NCBI RefSeq assembly: GCF_900105065.1
Contig: NZ_LT629749.1
Location: 620,001 to 684,000 of the forward strand
Source of the DNA: Friedmanniella luteola
GTDB lineage: Bacteria > Actinomycetota > Actinomycetes > Propionibacteriales > Propionibacteriaceae
Reading direction: 5' to 3'
DNA length: 64,000 nucleotides
Positions within the stretch are counted from its first letter, which is position 1, and every line of letters begins with the position of its first letter. Positions 1 through 8,085 of the stretch are shown here, piece after piece. Below the pieces are notes generated by a model. The model saw only the letters and a program-made list of their open reading frames with translations, was not told where the DNA came from and did not search any database. Both the position numbers and the translations under genes were made by a program.

Positions 1-2
1 CC

Positions 3-47
3 GGCGCGACGGCCGTCCTGCCGCTGGCGCTGCACCAGCTGCCGTGA
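3..47 (+). CDS. 3' end of an upstream gene (partial)
   Basis: An open frame enters from the left edge and stops at TGA 45-47. Only 14 residues are visible, ending in ...LALHQLP. The next gene, a ROK kinase, begins 64 nt later on the same strand, so the two could share a transcript, but a TAGCCT hexamer at 79-84 could instead give the kinase its own promoter. The fragment is too short to assign a family. Confidence 0.5.
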   Translation, partial: GATAVLPLALHQLP

Positions 48-111
48 GGGTCGACGGCCGGGAACGACCGGCGGCCGCTAGCCTGCCGGGACCAACGGGC
101 GGTCCGGCAGC

Positions 112-1056
112 GTGACCGCGGTGACCGGAGCGGAGGACCGGATGCTGGTCGGTGTCGACTGGGGCGGGACCAAGATCGAGGTCGTCGCCCTCGGCGAGGC
201 CGGCGCGGAGCTGGCCCGCGTCCGCGTCGCCACCCCCCGCTCGGACTACGACGGCTGCCTGGCCCTGATCGCGTCCCTGGTCGGCCAGGTGGAGTCGACC
301 ACCGGCCGGACGGGGACGGTCGGCGTCGGGCTGCCCGGCAGCCTGGACCCGCGGACCGGCCTGGCCAAGGGGGCCAGCTCCACCTGGCTGAACGGCCGTC
401 CGGTGGAGTCCGACCTCGAGCGCGTCCTCGACCGGCCCGTGCGGACGTCCAACGACGCCGACTGCTTCGCCGTCTCCGAAGCCGTCGACGGGTCCGGGGC
501 CGGGTACCGGGTGGTGCTCGGGGTCATCATCGGCACCGGGACCGGGGCGGGCATCGCCATCGACGGGCGGGCCCACCACGGGCCGAACAACAGCGCGGCC
601 GAGTACGGCCACAACCAGCTGCCGCGTCCCGACGTCAGCGAGATCCCCGGCCCGGCCTGCTACTGCGGCCGGCACGGCTGCGTCGAGCGGTGGGTGTCGG
701 GGCCGTCCTTCGCCCGCGACTACCACCAGCACGCCAGCGTCGACCTGATCGACCCGCCCCGGCTGAGCGCCAAGGAGATCCTCGAGCAGGTCCGGTCCGG
801 GAACCGGCTGGCCCAGCTGGTCTGGGACCGCTACCTCGACCGGCTCGCGCGGGGTCTGTCCATCGTCGTGAACACCCTCGACCCCGACGTCATCGTGCTG
901 GGCGGCGGCATGTCGAACATCCCCGAGCTGTACACCGGGCTGCCGGCCCGGGTGGCCGGAGCCACCTTCTCGCCCTGCTTCTACACCCCGATCGTGCCCG
1001 CCACCCACGGTGACTCCAGCGGCGTCCGGGGCGCGGCGTGGCTCTGGAAGGACTGA
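112..1056 (+). CDS. ROK-family sugar kinase (fructokinase/glucokinase type)
   Basis: Predicted cytoplasmic kinase that phosphorylates a hexose or amino-hexose with ATP. Visible: N-terminal phosphate-binding motif DWGGTK (residues 16-21), a catalytic-Asp region SNDAD (Asp115), and the ROK zinc site formed by His167 of GHNQ plus the CxCGxxGCxE block (Cys183, Cys185, Cys190). No N-terminal helix-turn-helix is present, so this is the kinase rather than the repressor branch of the family. Length of about 314 residues is normal. The start is GTG 112; an in-frame ATG at 142 begins MLVGVDWGG and is an equally good start. The downstream phosphatase begins 1 nt after this stop codon, so the two are probably co-transcribed. 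The exact sugar cannot be read from sequence; fructose, glucose and N-acetyl-amino sugars are all possible. Confidence 0.85.
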   Translation: MTAVTGAEDRMLVGVDWGGTKIEVVALGEAGAELARVRVATPRSDYDGCLALIASLVGQVESTTGRTGTVGVGLPGSLDPRTGLAKGASSTWLNGRPVESDLERVLDRPVRTSNDADCFAVSEAVDGSGAGYRVVLGVIIGTGTGAGIAIDGRAHHGPNNSAAEYGHNQLPRPDVSEIPGPACYCGRHGCVERWVSGPSFARDYHQHASVDLIDPPRLSAKEILEQVRSGNRLAQLVWDRYLDRLARGLSIVVNTLDPDVIVLGGGMSNIPELYTGLPARVAGATFSPCFYTPIVPATHGDSSGVRGAAWLWKD

Positions 1057-1057
1057 C

Positions 1058-1852
1058 GTGCACGACGACGACCTGACCCGGCTGGCGTTCGCGACCGAGC
1101 TGATCCGCGAGGCCGGCACGGTGGCCCTCGGCTACTTCGGCCGCCTCTCCACCCTCACCGTCAACAGCAAGGGGGTGCAGGACGTCGTCTCCGAGGCCGA
1201 TGTCGCGGTGGAGAACCACCTCAAGGGCCGCCTGGCCGACCGGTTCCCGACCGATGCGTTCCTCGGCGAGGAGACCGGCCACGCGGACTTCCCGGGCAGC
1301 ACCGGCATCTGGGTGGTCGACCCGATCGACGGCACGCAGCCGTTCGTCAGCGGGCTGCCGACCTGGTGCATCTCCATGGCCTACGTCCGCGACGGGGCCG
1401 CGGTGCTGGGGCTGGTGCTCAACCCCGTGGCCGACGAGCTGTTCGCCGGCGGGGACGGCGTCCCCGCCACGCTCAACGGTGACCCGGTGCGGCCGCACCC
1501 GGGTGCCTCGCTCGCGGACGGGCTGACCTACCTCGGCTACTCGCCGCGGGTCGGGCCCGACCAGATCGTCCCGGTGCTGGACCGGCTGCTGCGCGCCGGC
1601 GGCATGTTCGTCCGCAACGGCTCGGGCGCCCTCGGGCTGTGCGACGTCGCCTGCGGGCGGCTGCTCGGCTACGTCGAGCCGCACATCAACAGCTGGGACT
1701 GCCTCGGCGCCGTCGCGGTGCTGCACGCCGCCGGCGCGCGGGTCAGCGACTTCCTGGCCGGCGACGGCCTGCTGCAGGGCAACCCGATCGTCGCCGGGCC
1801 GCCCGCGGTCTACGACGCACTGGTCACCGTGCTGGCGGACGCCCGCCGCTGA
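1058..1852 (+). CDS. Inositol monophosphatase-family phosphatase
   Basis: Mg2+-dependent phosphatase of the IMPase superfamily (inositol-1-phosphatase, histidinol-phosphatase HisN, or CysQ-like). The metal-binding signature is complete: Glu71 in GEET, Asp88 and Asp91 in DPIDGT, and Asp214 in WDCLGA near the C terminus. EAD at residues 46-48 is the usual upstream conserved block. GTG 1058 was chosen because it lies 1 nt after the ROK kinase stop and begins just before the first conserved helix; starting further upstream would overlap the kinase. About 264 residues, the family's normal size. Placement behind a sugar kinase suggests sugar- or inositol-phosphate turnover, but histidinol-phosphatase activity cannot be excluded. 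Substrate is inferred only at family level. Confidence 0.85.
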   Translation: MHDDDLTRLAFATELIREAGTVALGYFGRLSTLTVNSKGVQDVVSEADVAVENHLKGRLADRFPTDAFLGEETGHADFPGSTGIWVVDPIDGTQPFVSGLPTWCISMAYVRDGAAVLGLVLNPVADELFAGGDGVPATLNGDPVRPHPGASLADGLTYLGYSPRVGPDQIVPVLDRLLRAGGMFVRNGSGALGLCDVACGRLLGYVEPHINSWDCLGAVAVLHAAGARVSDFLAGDGLLQGNPIVAGPPAVYDALVTVLADARR

Positions 1853-1907
1853 GCGGACGCCGCTGAACCAGGCGGCGGCCGGCGGCCGGCCGCGGCCGCC
1901 GCCCGGC

Positions 1908-3335
1908 TCAGCTGCCGAGCAGCCAGCCGACGTCGCCGGTGAGGGCGTCGGCGGCGGCCGGACCCCAGCTGCCGTCGTCGTAGGGCTGGATCGCGGGGCG
2001 GGTGTCGGCCTGCAGCGGCGCGAACGCGCGGAAGGTCGCCTCGAGCCCGGCCGAGCTGGTGAACAGCGAGCGGTCGCCGGCGAACACGTCGTAGATCAGC
2101 GAGGTGTAGGCGGTCATCGAACCCTCCGACACGTTCTCCAGGTGCAGCGTGCTGCAGCTCTCGGCGGGCACCGGCTCGGGGCCCGGCTTCTTCACCGTCA
2201 TCTGGATCTCGATGGCGCCGTTGCCCTTGAGGTCGAAGATCAGCGCGTTCGTGTTCGAGCCCTGCGAGTGCACCGGGCCGTCGGACGGCTTGAAGATCAG
2301 GCTCACCCGCTGGGCGCTGATGGGCATCATCTTGCCGGTGCGGAGCAGGAACGGGACGCCCTGCCAGCGGTCGGTGTCGATCCACAGCCGGGCGGCGACG
2401 AAGGTGTCGGTGTCGGAGTCGTCCGGCACGCCCTCGGTCGCGCGGTAGCTCTGGTACTGGCCGAGCACCACCTCGGACGGGTCGAGCGGTCGGAAGGCGG
2501 CGATCACCGACTCGCGCGCGTCCTGCAGGTCCTCCGCCGCCATGCTCAGCGGCGGCTCCATGGCCACCTGCGCCGCGACCTGGAACAGGTGGGTCACGAG
2601 CATGTCGAGCGCGGCGCCGGTCTCGTCGTAGAACCCGGCGCGGTCGGCGATGTCCAGGGTCTCCGGCACGTCGATCTGGACCTGCGCGAGGTGCTCCCGG
2701 CTCCAGGTGTCGTTGAAGAGGCGGTTGCTGAACCGCACCAGGTGCAGGTTCTGCGTCGCCTCCTTCCCCAGGAAGTGGTCGATCCGGTAGACCTGCTCCT
2801 CGTCGAAGACCGAGTGCACCAGATCGTCGAGCTCGTGGAAGCTGTCCAGCGACGTGCCGAACGGCTTCTCGTACACCGCCTTCGCGTCCGGGCCGAGGCC
2901 GTGGGCCTTGATCGCCCGGGTCGTCTTCTCGAAGGCCGACGGCGGGATCGCCAGGTAGTGGATGATCCGGCGGTCCTCGCCCAGCTCGTCCTCGGCCTGC
3001 TGGATGACGTCCAGCAGGCTGCCCGGGTTGTCGTGGGTGAAGCCGCCGCCGGCGAACAGCACGTTGGGCGCGAAGTCCTTCCACGCCTCGGGCTCGGGGG
3101 TGGTCGCGAACTCGCTCAGCGCGTCGTAGATGTGCTGCTGGAAGTCCAGGTGCGAGACGTCGCCGCGGCCGTTGCCCACCAGCTTCCAGCGCTTGGGGAG
3201 CAGGCCGCGGGTGTGGAGCTCCCAGAACGCGGGGAGGACCAGCCGCTTGGCCAGGTCACCGGTCCCTCCGTACAGGATGATGACGGTCGGCTCGTCGGTC
3301 ACGGAGCCCTGCTCGGACGTCTGGTTCTCAGCCAC
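1908..3335 (-). CDS. zwf: Glucose-6-phosphate 1-dehydrogenase
   Basis: Catalyses NADP+-dependent oxidation of glucose 6-phosphate to 6-phosphogluconolactone, the first step of the oxidative pentose phosphate pathway, in the cytoplasm. Visible: dinucleotide-binding loop GGTGDLAKR (residues 23-31), a YEKPFG block, and the G6PDH active-site signature RIDHFLGKE (184-192). Length of 475 residues fits the bacterial enzyme. Transcribed alone here; its usual actinobacterial partners (tal, tkt, opcA, devB/pgl) are not in the window, so this is a second or dispersed copy, or the pathway is split in this genome. The ATG start precedes a short acidic/polar N terminus before the first beta strand. Confidence 0.96.
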   Translation of the reverse strand: MAENQTSEQGSVTDEPTVIILYGGTGDLAKRLVLPAFWELHTRGLLPKRWKLVGNGRGDVSHLDFQQHIYDALSEFATTPEPEAWKDFAPNVLFAGGGFTHDNPGSLLDVIQQAEDELGEDRRIIHYLAIPPSAFEKTTRAIKAHGLGPDAKAVYEKPFGTSLDSFHELDDLVHSVFDEEQVYRIDHFLGKEATQNLHLVRFSNRLFNDTWSREHLAQVQIDVPETLDIADRAGFYDETGAALDMLVTHLFQVAAQVAMEPPLSMAAEDLQDARESVIAAFRPLDPSEVVLGQYQSYRATEGVPDDSDTDTFVAARLWIDTDRWQGVPFLLRTGKMMPISAQRVSLIFKPSDGPVHSQGSNTNALIFDLKGNGAIEIQMTVKKPGPEPVPAESCSTLHLENVSEGSMTAYTSLIYDVFAGDRSLFTSSAGLEATFRAFAPLQADTRPAIQPYDDGSWGPAAADALTGDVGWLLGS

Positions 3336-3458
3336 CCCAGCAGTATGCCGTCCGCGGACGGGGCAGATCAGGTGGGCCTCCAGCGCTGGACACCGTTGTC
3401 AGGAGCGCGCCGACGCAGGCGGGTCGGCCCACCTTCTCAGGCGGTCCTCAGCAGCCGT

Positions 3459-3725
3459 TCAGCGCGGGAAGTCCTCCACCCGCAGGGTCTTGATCGAGCC
3501 GTCCCGGTCCTGGTAGCGCACCGTCAGACCGTCCGTGCCGAGCCCGCCGGTGGCCAGCGGGCGCGGCTCCGGGGTGGCGGGGGTGGACGGCGCGGGGTCG
3601 GGGCTGGCGGTCGCGCGGGGAGCGGGCGTCGGGACCGGGGCCGCGCTCGACCCGCCACCGGCTGTGCAGGCGGTGACGGTGAGGGCGGCGAGCAGCAGCG
3701 CGCCGGCGGTCCGGAGGAGCTTCAT
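3459..3725 (-). CDS. Small secreted lipoprotein, function unknown
   Basis: An 88-residue protein starting MKLLRTAGALLL with a lipobox LTVTAC, so it should be cleaved and lipid-anchored at the Cys on the outer face of the membrane. A Pro/Ala/Thr-rich linker follows, then a short C-terminal segment containing LTVRYQDRDGSI that may form a small beta unit. ATG 3725 is preceded by GGAGGCG, a good ribosome-binding site; the frame is open further upstream but would put extra residues before the signal peptide. It lies between zwf and the divergent HAD phosphatase. No recognised domain; role unknown. Confidence 0.7.
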   Translation of the reverse strand: MKLLRTAGALLLAALTVTACTAGGGSSAAPVPTPAPRATASPDPAPSTPATPEPRPLATGGLGTDGLTVRYQDRDGSIKTLRVEDFPR

Positions 3726-3796
3726 CGCCTCCAGGCTAGGTGGGGTCGTCAAGGGCCCGGTGGACGGCGCGCGGCCGCGGCTGACAGCCTGGCCGG

Positions 3797-4615
3797 GTGG
3801 ACACCAGACCCGTCGCCTGCTGGCTGACCGACATGGACGGCGTGCTCGTGCACGAGGAGCAGGCGCTGCCCGGGGCGGCAGACTTCATCGCCGCCCTGCA
3901 GGAGCACCAGCGGCCCTACCTGGTGCTGACCAACAACTCGATCTTCACCGCCCGCGATCTCCGCGCCCGGCTGCTGGGCAGCGGCATCGACGTGCCGGAG
4001 GCGTCGATCTGGACCTCGGCGCTGGCCACCGCGCAGTTCCTGGCCGACCAGGACGCGGGCGGCTCGGCCTACGTCATCGGGGAGGCCGGGATGACCTCGG
4101 CCCTGCACGACGTCGGCTTCGTGCTGACCGACCGTGACCCGGACTACGTGGTGCTCGGGGAGACCCGGACCTACTCCTTCGAGGCCATCACCCGGGCGAT
4201 CCGGCTGATCCACCGCGGCGCCCGCTTCATCGCCACCAACCCCGACGCCACCGGCCCGTCGCCGGAGGGTCCGCTGCCCGCCACCGGCTCGGTGGCGGCG
4301 CTGATCACCCAGGCGACCGGCATCAAGCCCTACTTCGTGGGCAAGCCGAACCCGCTGATGATGCGCTCGGCGCTCAACGCGATCGAGGCGCACTCGGAGA
4401 CGACGGTGATGATCGGCGACCGGATGGACACCGACATGGTGGCCGGCATCGAGGCGGGGCTCCGGACGGTCCTGGTGCTCACCGGCTCGACCCGGCGCGA
4501 GGAGATCACCCGGTTCCCCTACCGGCCGACGCGGGTGCTGGACTCCATCGCCGACGTCGTCCCGCTGGTGGCCGAGCTGGCGCCGGACGAGTACAGCCAG
4601 CTCAGCGCGGACTGA
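3797..4615 (+). CDS. HAD-IIA family sugar/nucleotide phosphatase (NagD-like)
   Basis: Cytoplasmic HAD-superfamily phosphatase of the NagD/4-nitrophenylphosphatase type. The four HAD motifs are visible: nucleophile Asp12 and Asp14 in DMDG, Thr45 in LTNNS, Lys183 in GKPNP, and acidic motif IV GDRMDTD (Asp208, Asp211/213). The long cap between motifs II and III marks subclass IIA. Length of 272 residues is normal. The GTG start sits 6 nt after a CAGCCT hexamer and has no Shine-Dalgarno sequence, which fits a leaderless transcript. Natural substrate is not deducible; relatives dephosphorylate UMP, GMP, glycerol phosphate or 2-phosphoglycolate. Confidence 0.88.
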   Translation: MDTRPVACWLTDMDGVLVHEEQALPGAADFIAALQEHQRPYLVLTNNSIFTARDLRARLLGSGIDVPEASIWTSALATAQFLADQDAGGSAYVIGEAGMTSALHDVGFVLTDRDPDYVVLGETRTYSFEAITRAIRLIHRGARFIATNPDATGPSPEGPLPATGSVAALITQATGIKPYFVGKPNPLMMRSALNAIEAHSETTVMIGDRMDTDMVAGIEAGLRTVLVLTGSTRREEITRFPYRPTRVLDSIADVVPLVAELAPDEYSQLSAD

Positions 4616-4617
4616 CG

Positions 4618-5031
4618 TCAGGACCGGCGGGGGACCACCTGCTGGCCGAGCGGCAGCAGGGCCATCCCGACCAGCTTGACGTTGGCGACGCCCAGCGGGA
4701 TGCCGATGACCGTCAGGCAGAGCGCGAGACCCGTGGTGAGGTGGGTGAGCGCGAGCCACCAGCCGGCCACCACCACCCAGACGACGTTGCCCAGGGCGGC
4801 GCCGACGCCGGCGCCCGGCCGCGGGACCACCTCACGGCCGAACGGCCAGACGGCGTAGCCGGCCAGCCGGAACGAGGCGATGCCCCAGGGGATGGTCACG
4901 ACCAGCAGGCAGCAGATCACCCCGGCCAGCACGTAGGCCAGCCAGAGCCAGAAGCCGCTGACGACGAACCAGATGATGTTCAGCAGGGTGCGCACGCGGA
5001 CCAGGGTGCGTCGCAGGCCGGTCCGGACCAT
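4618..5031 (-). CDS. YccF-domain inner-membrane protein
   Basis: Small integral membrane protein with two tandem YccF units, recognisable by the repeated patterns IPWGIASFRLAGYAVWPFG and IGIPLGVANVKLVGMALLPL, each preceded by hydrophobic segments (about four membrane spans). The family is widespread and of unknown function. The start is uncertain: ATG 5031 gives 137 residues; GTG 4995 begins RTLLNIIW, which matches the usual family N terminus more closely. Neither has a strong ribosome-binding site. It is divergent from the serine hydrolase, whose start is about 50 nt away, and convergent with the HAD phosphatase (2 nt gap). Confidence 0.8.
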   Translation of the reverse strand: MVRTGLRRTLVRVRTLLNIIWFVVSGFWLWLAYVLAGVICCLLVVTIPWGIASFRLAGYAVWPFGREVVPRPGAGVGAALGNVVWVVVAGWWLALTHLTTGLALCLTVIGIPLGVANVKLVGMALLPLGQQVVPRRS

Positions 5032-5084
5032 CCGGCGTCGCCCTGGCCGCACCCCGGTCCGGGCCGGTGGTGATGATGGTCGCC

Positions 5085-6467
5085 ATGACCACACCCGGCC
5101 CCGCGCCCGTGCCCGACGCCGCCACCCTGGAGACCGTCGACCGCTGGGTCGACTACCGGCTCTGGCACGCGAGGACCCCGGGGGCCCAGGTGGCGCTCGG
5201 CGTCGCCGGGGTCCCCTTCTTCTCCCGGGCCTACGGCTACGCCGACCTCGAGCGCGCGGTGCCGATGACCACCGGCCACCTGTTCCGGATCGCCTCGCAC
5301 TCCAAGACGTTCACCGCGACGCTGGTGCTGCAGCTGGTCGAGCAGGGCCGGCTGGGCCTGGACGACCCGGTCGGGACGCACCTGCCGGCGCTGGCCGACG
5401 GGCCGCTGGCCGACCTCGCCGTCCGCGAGCTGCTGGAGCACACCTCCGGCCTGCTCCGCGACGGCCGGGACGCCGACTACTGGATGTTCCAGCGGCCCTT
5501 CCCCGACACGGACACGCTGCTGGCGATGACGCGCGAGGGCGGCCTGAAGACCGCGCCGGGCGCGCTCTACGCCTACAGCAACCTCGGCTACTCCCTGCTC
5601 GGGCTGCTCGTCGAGGCGGTGACCGGGACCAGCTTCGGTGACGCGGCCCGGGACGGCGTCACCGCCCCGCTCGGCCTCGCCGACACGGTGGCCGACTACT
5701 GGCGCGACCGGGCCGGAGACTACGCCGTCGGCCACACCGGCCTGCACACCGGCCCCCGCCGGCGGGCGCTCGAGCACGTCGACACCGGCGCGATGGCGGC
5801 GGCCACGGGCTTCACCTCCACGGCGAGCGACCTCGTCCTCTACTTCGGGGCCCACGTCCTGGGCGACGAGCGGCTGCTCAGCGACCGCACCAAGCGGCTG
5901 CAGCAGCGCCAGGCCAACCCGGCCGACCCGCGCACCGACGACGGGGCCGGCTACGGGTGGGGGATGGTGCGGGAGAGGGTCGACGACCAGGTCTTCGTCG
6001 GCCACTCGGGTGGCTACCCGGGCCACATCACCAAGACGCTGCTGGACCCGGTCAGCGGGCTGACCATCTCGGTGCTGACGAACGCCGTCGACGGGCCGGC
6101 CACCCAGCTCGCCCGGGGGATCGCCCAGCTGCTGGCCGCCGCGGCGACCGACGGCGGTGCGCTGCCGGCGTCCGCGCGTCGCTGGACGGGCCGCTACGCC
6201 AACCCGTGGACGGTGGTCGACGTCGCCGCGGTCGGTGGCCGGCTGCGGAGCCTGTCCACCGGCACCTGGGCGCCGTTGGAGGGCGCCGACGAGCTGGCCG
6301 AGGACGGGGACGAGCTGCTGATCGAGGCGGGCAGCGGCTACGGCTCGGTGGGGGAGCCGGTCACCCGCTCGACCGCCGGCGGTCTGCGCTACGGCGGGAT
6401 GAGCCTCGAGCCCTTCCCGGACCTGCCCGGGGGCCCCGCCCACCGGCTCGGGCCGGACGCGGGCTAG
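5085..6467 (+). CDS. Beta-lactamase-family serine hydrolase
   Basis: Penicillin-binding-protein/class C beta-lactamase fold hydrolase. Catalytic motifs are present: SxxK as Ser71-His-Ser-Lys74, the YxN motif Tyr164-Ser-Asn166, and an HSGG motif (307-310) in the place of KTG. Members act as D-aminopeptidases, esterases or carboxypeptidases as well as beta-lactamases. No signal peptide is visible, so a cytoplasmic esterase or peptidase role is more likely than resistance. A C-terminal region of about 130 residues after the hydrolase fold is probably a small beta domain. ATG 5085 was chosen as the last of several in-frame ATGs before the conserved region. Confidence 0.85.
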   Translation: MTTPGPAPVPDAATLETVDRWVDYRLWHARTPGAQVALGVAGVPFFSRAYGYADLERAVPMTTGHLFRIASHSKTFTATLVLQLVEQGRLGLDDPVGTHLPALADGPLADLAVRELLEHTSGLLRDGRDADYWMFQRPFPDTDTLLAMTREGGLKTAPGALYAYSNLGYSLLGLLVEAVTGTSFGDAARDGVTAPLGLADTVADYWRDRAGDYAVGHTGLHTGPRRRALEHVDTGAMAAATGFTSTASDLVLYFGAHVLGDERLLSDRTKRLQQRQANPADPRTDDGAGYGWGMVRERVDDQVFVGHSGGYPGHITKTLLDPVSGLTISVLTNAVDGPATQLARGIAQLLAAAATDGGALPASARRWTGRYANPWTVVDVAAVGGRLRSLSTGTWAPLEGADELAEDGDELLIEAGSGYGSVGEPVTRSTAGGLRYGGMSLEPFPDLPGGPAHRLGPDAG

Positions 6468-6486
6468 GACTGCGGGCCGGGATCAG

Positions 6487-7941
6487 TCAGTCCTGGCCGT
6501 GCGGCGGGGTCTTCGGCATCAGCAGCACCGCGACGGTGAGCACCGCGGCCACGGCGGCCGTGCCGAGGAAGACCGCGTGCAGGGCTGGGTCGAGCGCGCC
6601 GGCCGGGATGCCGGCGGCGGTGGTGGAGACGGTGCCGCCGCCGCTGCGGGCCAACGAGGCGTTGGCGACGGCGCCGAAGACGGCGATCCCGACGGCGCTG
6701 CCCATGGAGCGGGCGAACATGTTGGTCCCGGTGACCACGCCGCGAACCGACCACTCGGCGGCCGCCTGCCCGGCGATGAGGGTGGGGCTGGCGGTGAGGC
6801 CCATGCCGAGGCCGATCACGAAGCAGGTGCCGGCGACCTGCCAGACCGAGCTGCCCGGCCCGATCAGCACCAGCAGCGCGACGCCGACCAGGATGATCGC
6901 GCAGCCGAGCAGCGCCGTCAGGCGGAAGCCGACCCGCAGGTAGATGCGGCCGGCCGAGGAGGCCGCGATCGGCCAGCCGAGGGTGAGCGCGGCCAGCGCG
7001 AAGCCGGCGACCAGGGCGTTCTCCCCGAGCACGCCCTGCACGTAGAGCGGGACGTAGGAGGTCAGGCCGATCAGCACCACGCCGATCGAGAGGCTGGCGA
7101 GGTTGGTGGTGTTGAGCAGCCGGCTGCGGAACACCCACGGCGGGATCACCGGCTCGGCGGCCCGCCGCTCCACGAGGGCGAAGCCGACCAGGGCCAGCAC
7201 CGCGACGGTCAGCACGCCGACGCCGGGCACCGACAGCCAGTCCCACTGGACGCCGCCCTCGAGCAGGCCCAGCACCAGCAGGGAGGTGCCGACGGTCAGC
7301 AGCACGGCCCCGCGGTAGTCGATCTGGTGCTCGGCCTTGGTGACGTCCTCGGAGAAGCGGCGGAACAGCACCCAGGCCGCGACGGCGCCCAGCGGGACGT
7401 TGACGAAGAAGATGAGGCGCCAGTCGAGGAAGTCGACGAACACCCCGCCCAGCGTCGGTCCGACGACCGAGGAGATGGCCCACACGCTGGCCACGTAGCC
7501 CTGCACCTTGGCGCGCTCGGCCACGGTGTAGATGTCGCCGATGATCGTCATCGCGGTCGGCTGGACGGCTCCGGCGCCGAGGCCCTGGACCGCGCGGAAC
7601 ACGATCAGCGCGGGCATGCTCCACGCGAGACCGCAGAGGACCGAGCCGAGCACGAACAGCCCGACGCCGGCCAGCATCACCGGCTTGCGGCCGAACAGGT
7701 CGCTCAGCTTGCCGAAGATCGGCACGCAGACGGCCTGGGCCAGCAGGTAGATCGAGAAGAGCCAGGGGAACTGGGCGAACCCGCCCAGGTCGTCGACGAT
7801 CGCCGGTACCGCCGTGGCGAGGATCGTCGAGTCGATCGCCACCAGGCCGACGCTGAGCATCACGGCCAGCAGGATCGGTCCGCGCTCCGACCGCAGGCCG
7901 ACATCGGCACGGGTGATCGGGCGTGTCTCGGTGTCGGCCAT
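6487..7941 (-). CDS. DHA2-family MFS drug exporter (EmrB/QacA type)
   Basis: Proton-coupled multidrug exporter with 14 predicted transmembrane segments. Evidence: MFS motif A as GKLSDLFGRK after the second helix, motif C-like GPTLGGVFVD in helix five, and the hydrophobic periodicity and 484-residue length typical of 14-span DHA2 proteins. N-terminal 20 residues are polar and cytosolic. No TetR or MarR regulator lies beside it; the divergent neighbour is a family 3 glycoside hydrolase 144 nt away, so functional linkage is not evident. It is convergent with the serine hydrolase (19 nt). Substrate unknown. Confidence 0.9.
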   Translation of the reverse strand: MADTETRPITRADVGLRSERGPILLAVMLSVGLVAIDSTILATAVPAIVDDLGGFAQFPWLFSIYLLAQAVCVPIFGKLSDLFGRKPVMLAGVGLFVLGSVLCGLAWSMPALIVFRAVQGLGAGAVQPTAMTIIGDIYTVAERAKVQGYVASVWAISSVVGPTLGGVFVDFLDWRLIFFVNVPLGAVAAWVLFRRFSEDVTKAEHQIDYRGAVLLTVGTSLLVLGLLEGGVQWDWLSVPGVGVLTVAVLALVGFALVERRAAEPVIPPWVFRSRLLNTTNLASLSIGVVLIGLTSYVPLYVQGVLGENALVAGFALAALTLGWPIAASSAGRIYLRVGFRLTALLGCAIILVGVALLVLIGPGSSVWQVAGTCFVIGLGMGLTASPTLIAGQAAAEWSVRGVVTGTNMFARSMGSAVGIAVFGAVANASLARSGGGTVSTTAAGIPAGALDPALHAVFLGTAAVAAVLTVAVLLMPKTPPHGQD

Positions 7942-8085
7942 GGTCAGCGCAACCCTGGGAGCACCCTGTGCATTCCCGGCCTATGTGTTCAGGTCGGGCC
8001 GCCGGTCGTGTGGCCGGCCGCGTCCGCGAGGATGACCCCGGCCGGCGCCGCCCCGCCCCGACCCGTCCGACGAAGGAGTCCGCCG

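Noticed and set aside
3370..3434. AGGTGGGCC ... GGCCCACCT inverted repeat between zwf and the lipoprotein gene
   Set aside because: Nine-bp arms 47 nt apart are too loose for a terminator or clear operator in this base composition.
5067..5084. Earlier in-frame starts of the serine hydrolase (5067, 5076, 5079)
   Set aside because: They add only a few residues of no conserved type, with no better ribosome-binding site than ATG 5085.
6499..8085. Open frame continuing upstream of the family 3 glycoside hydrolase for about 1.6 kb
   Set aside because: The upstream part is antisense to the DHA2 exporter; ATG 8086 with GAAGGAG gives the conserved N terminus.
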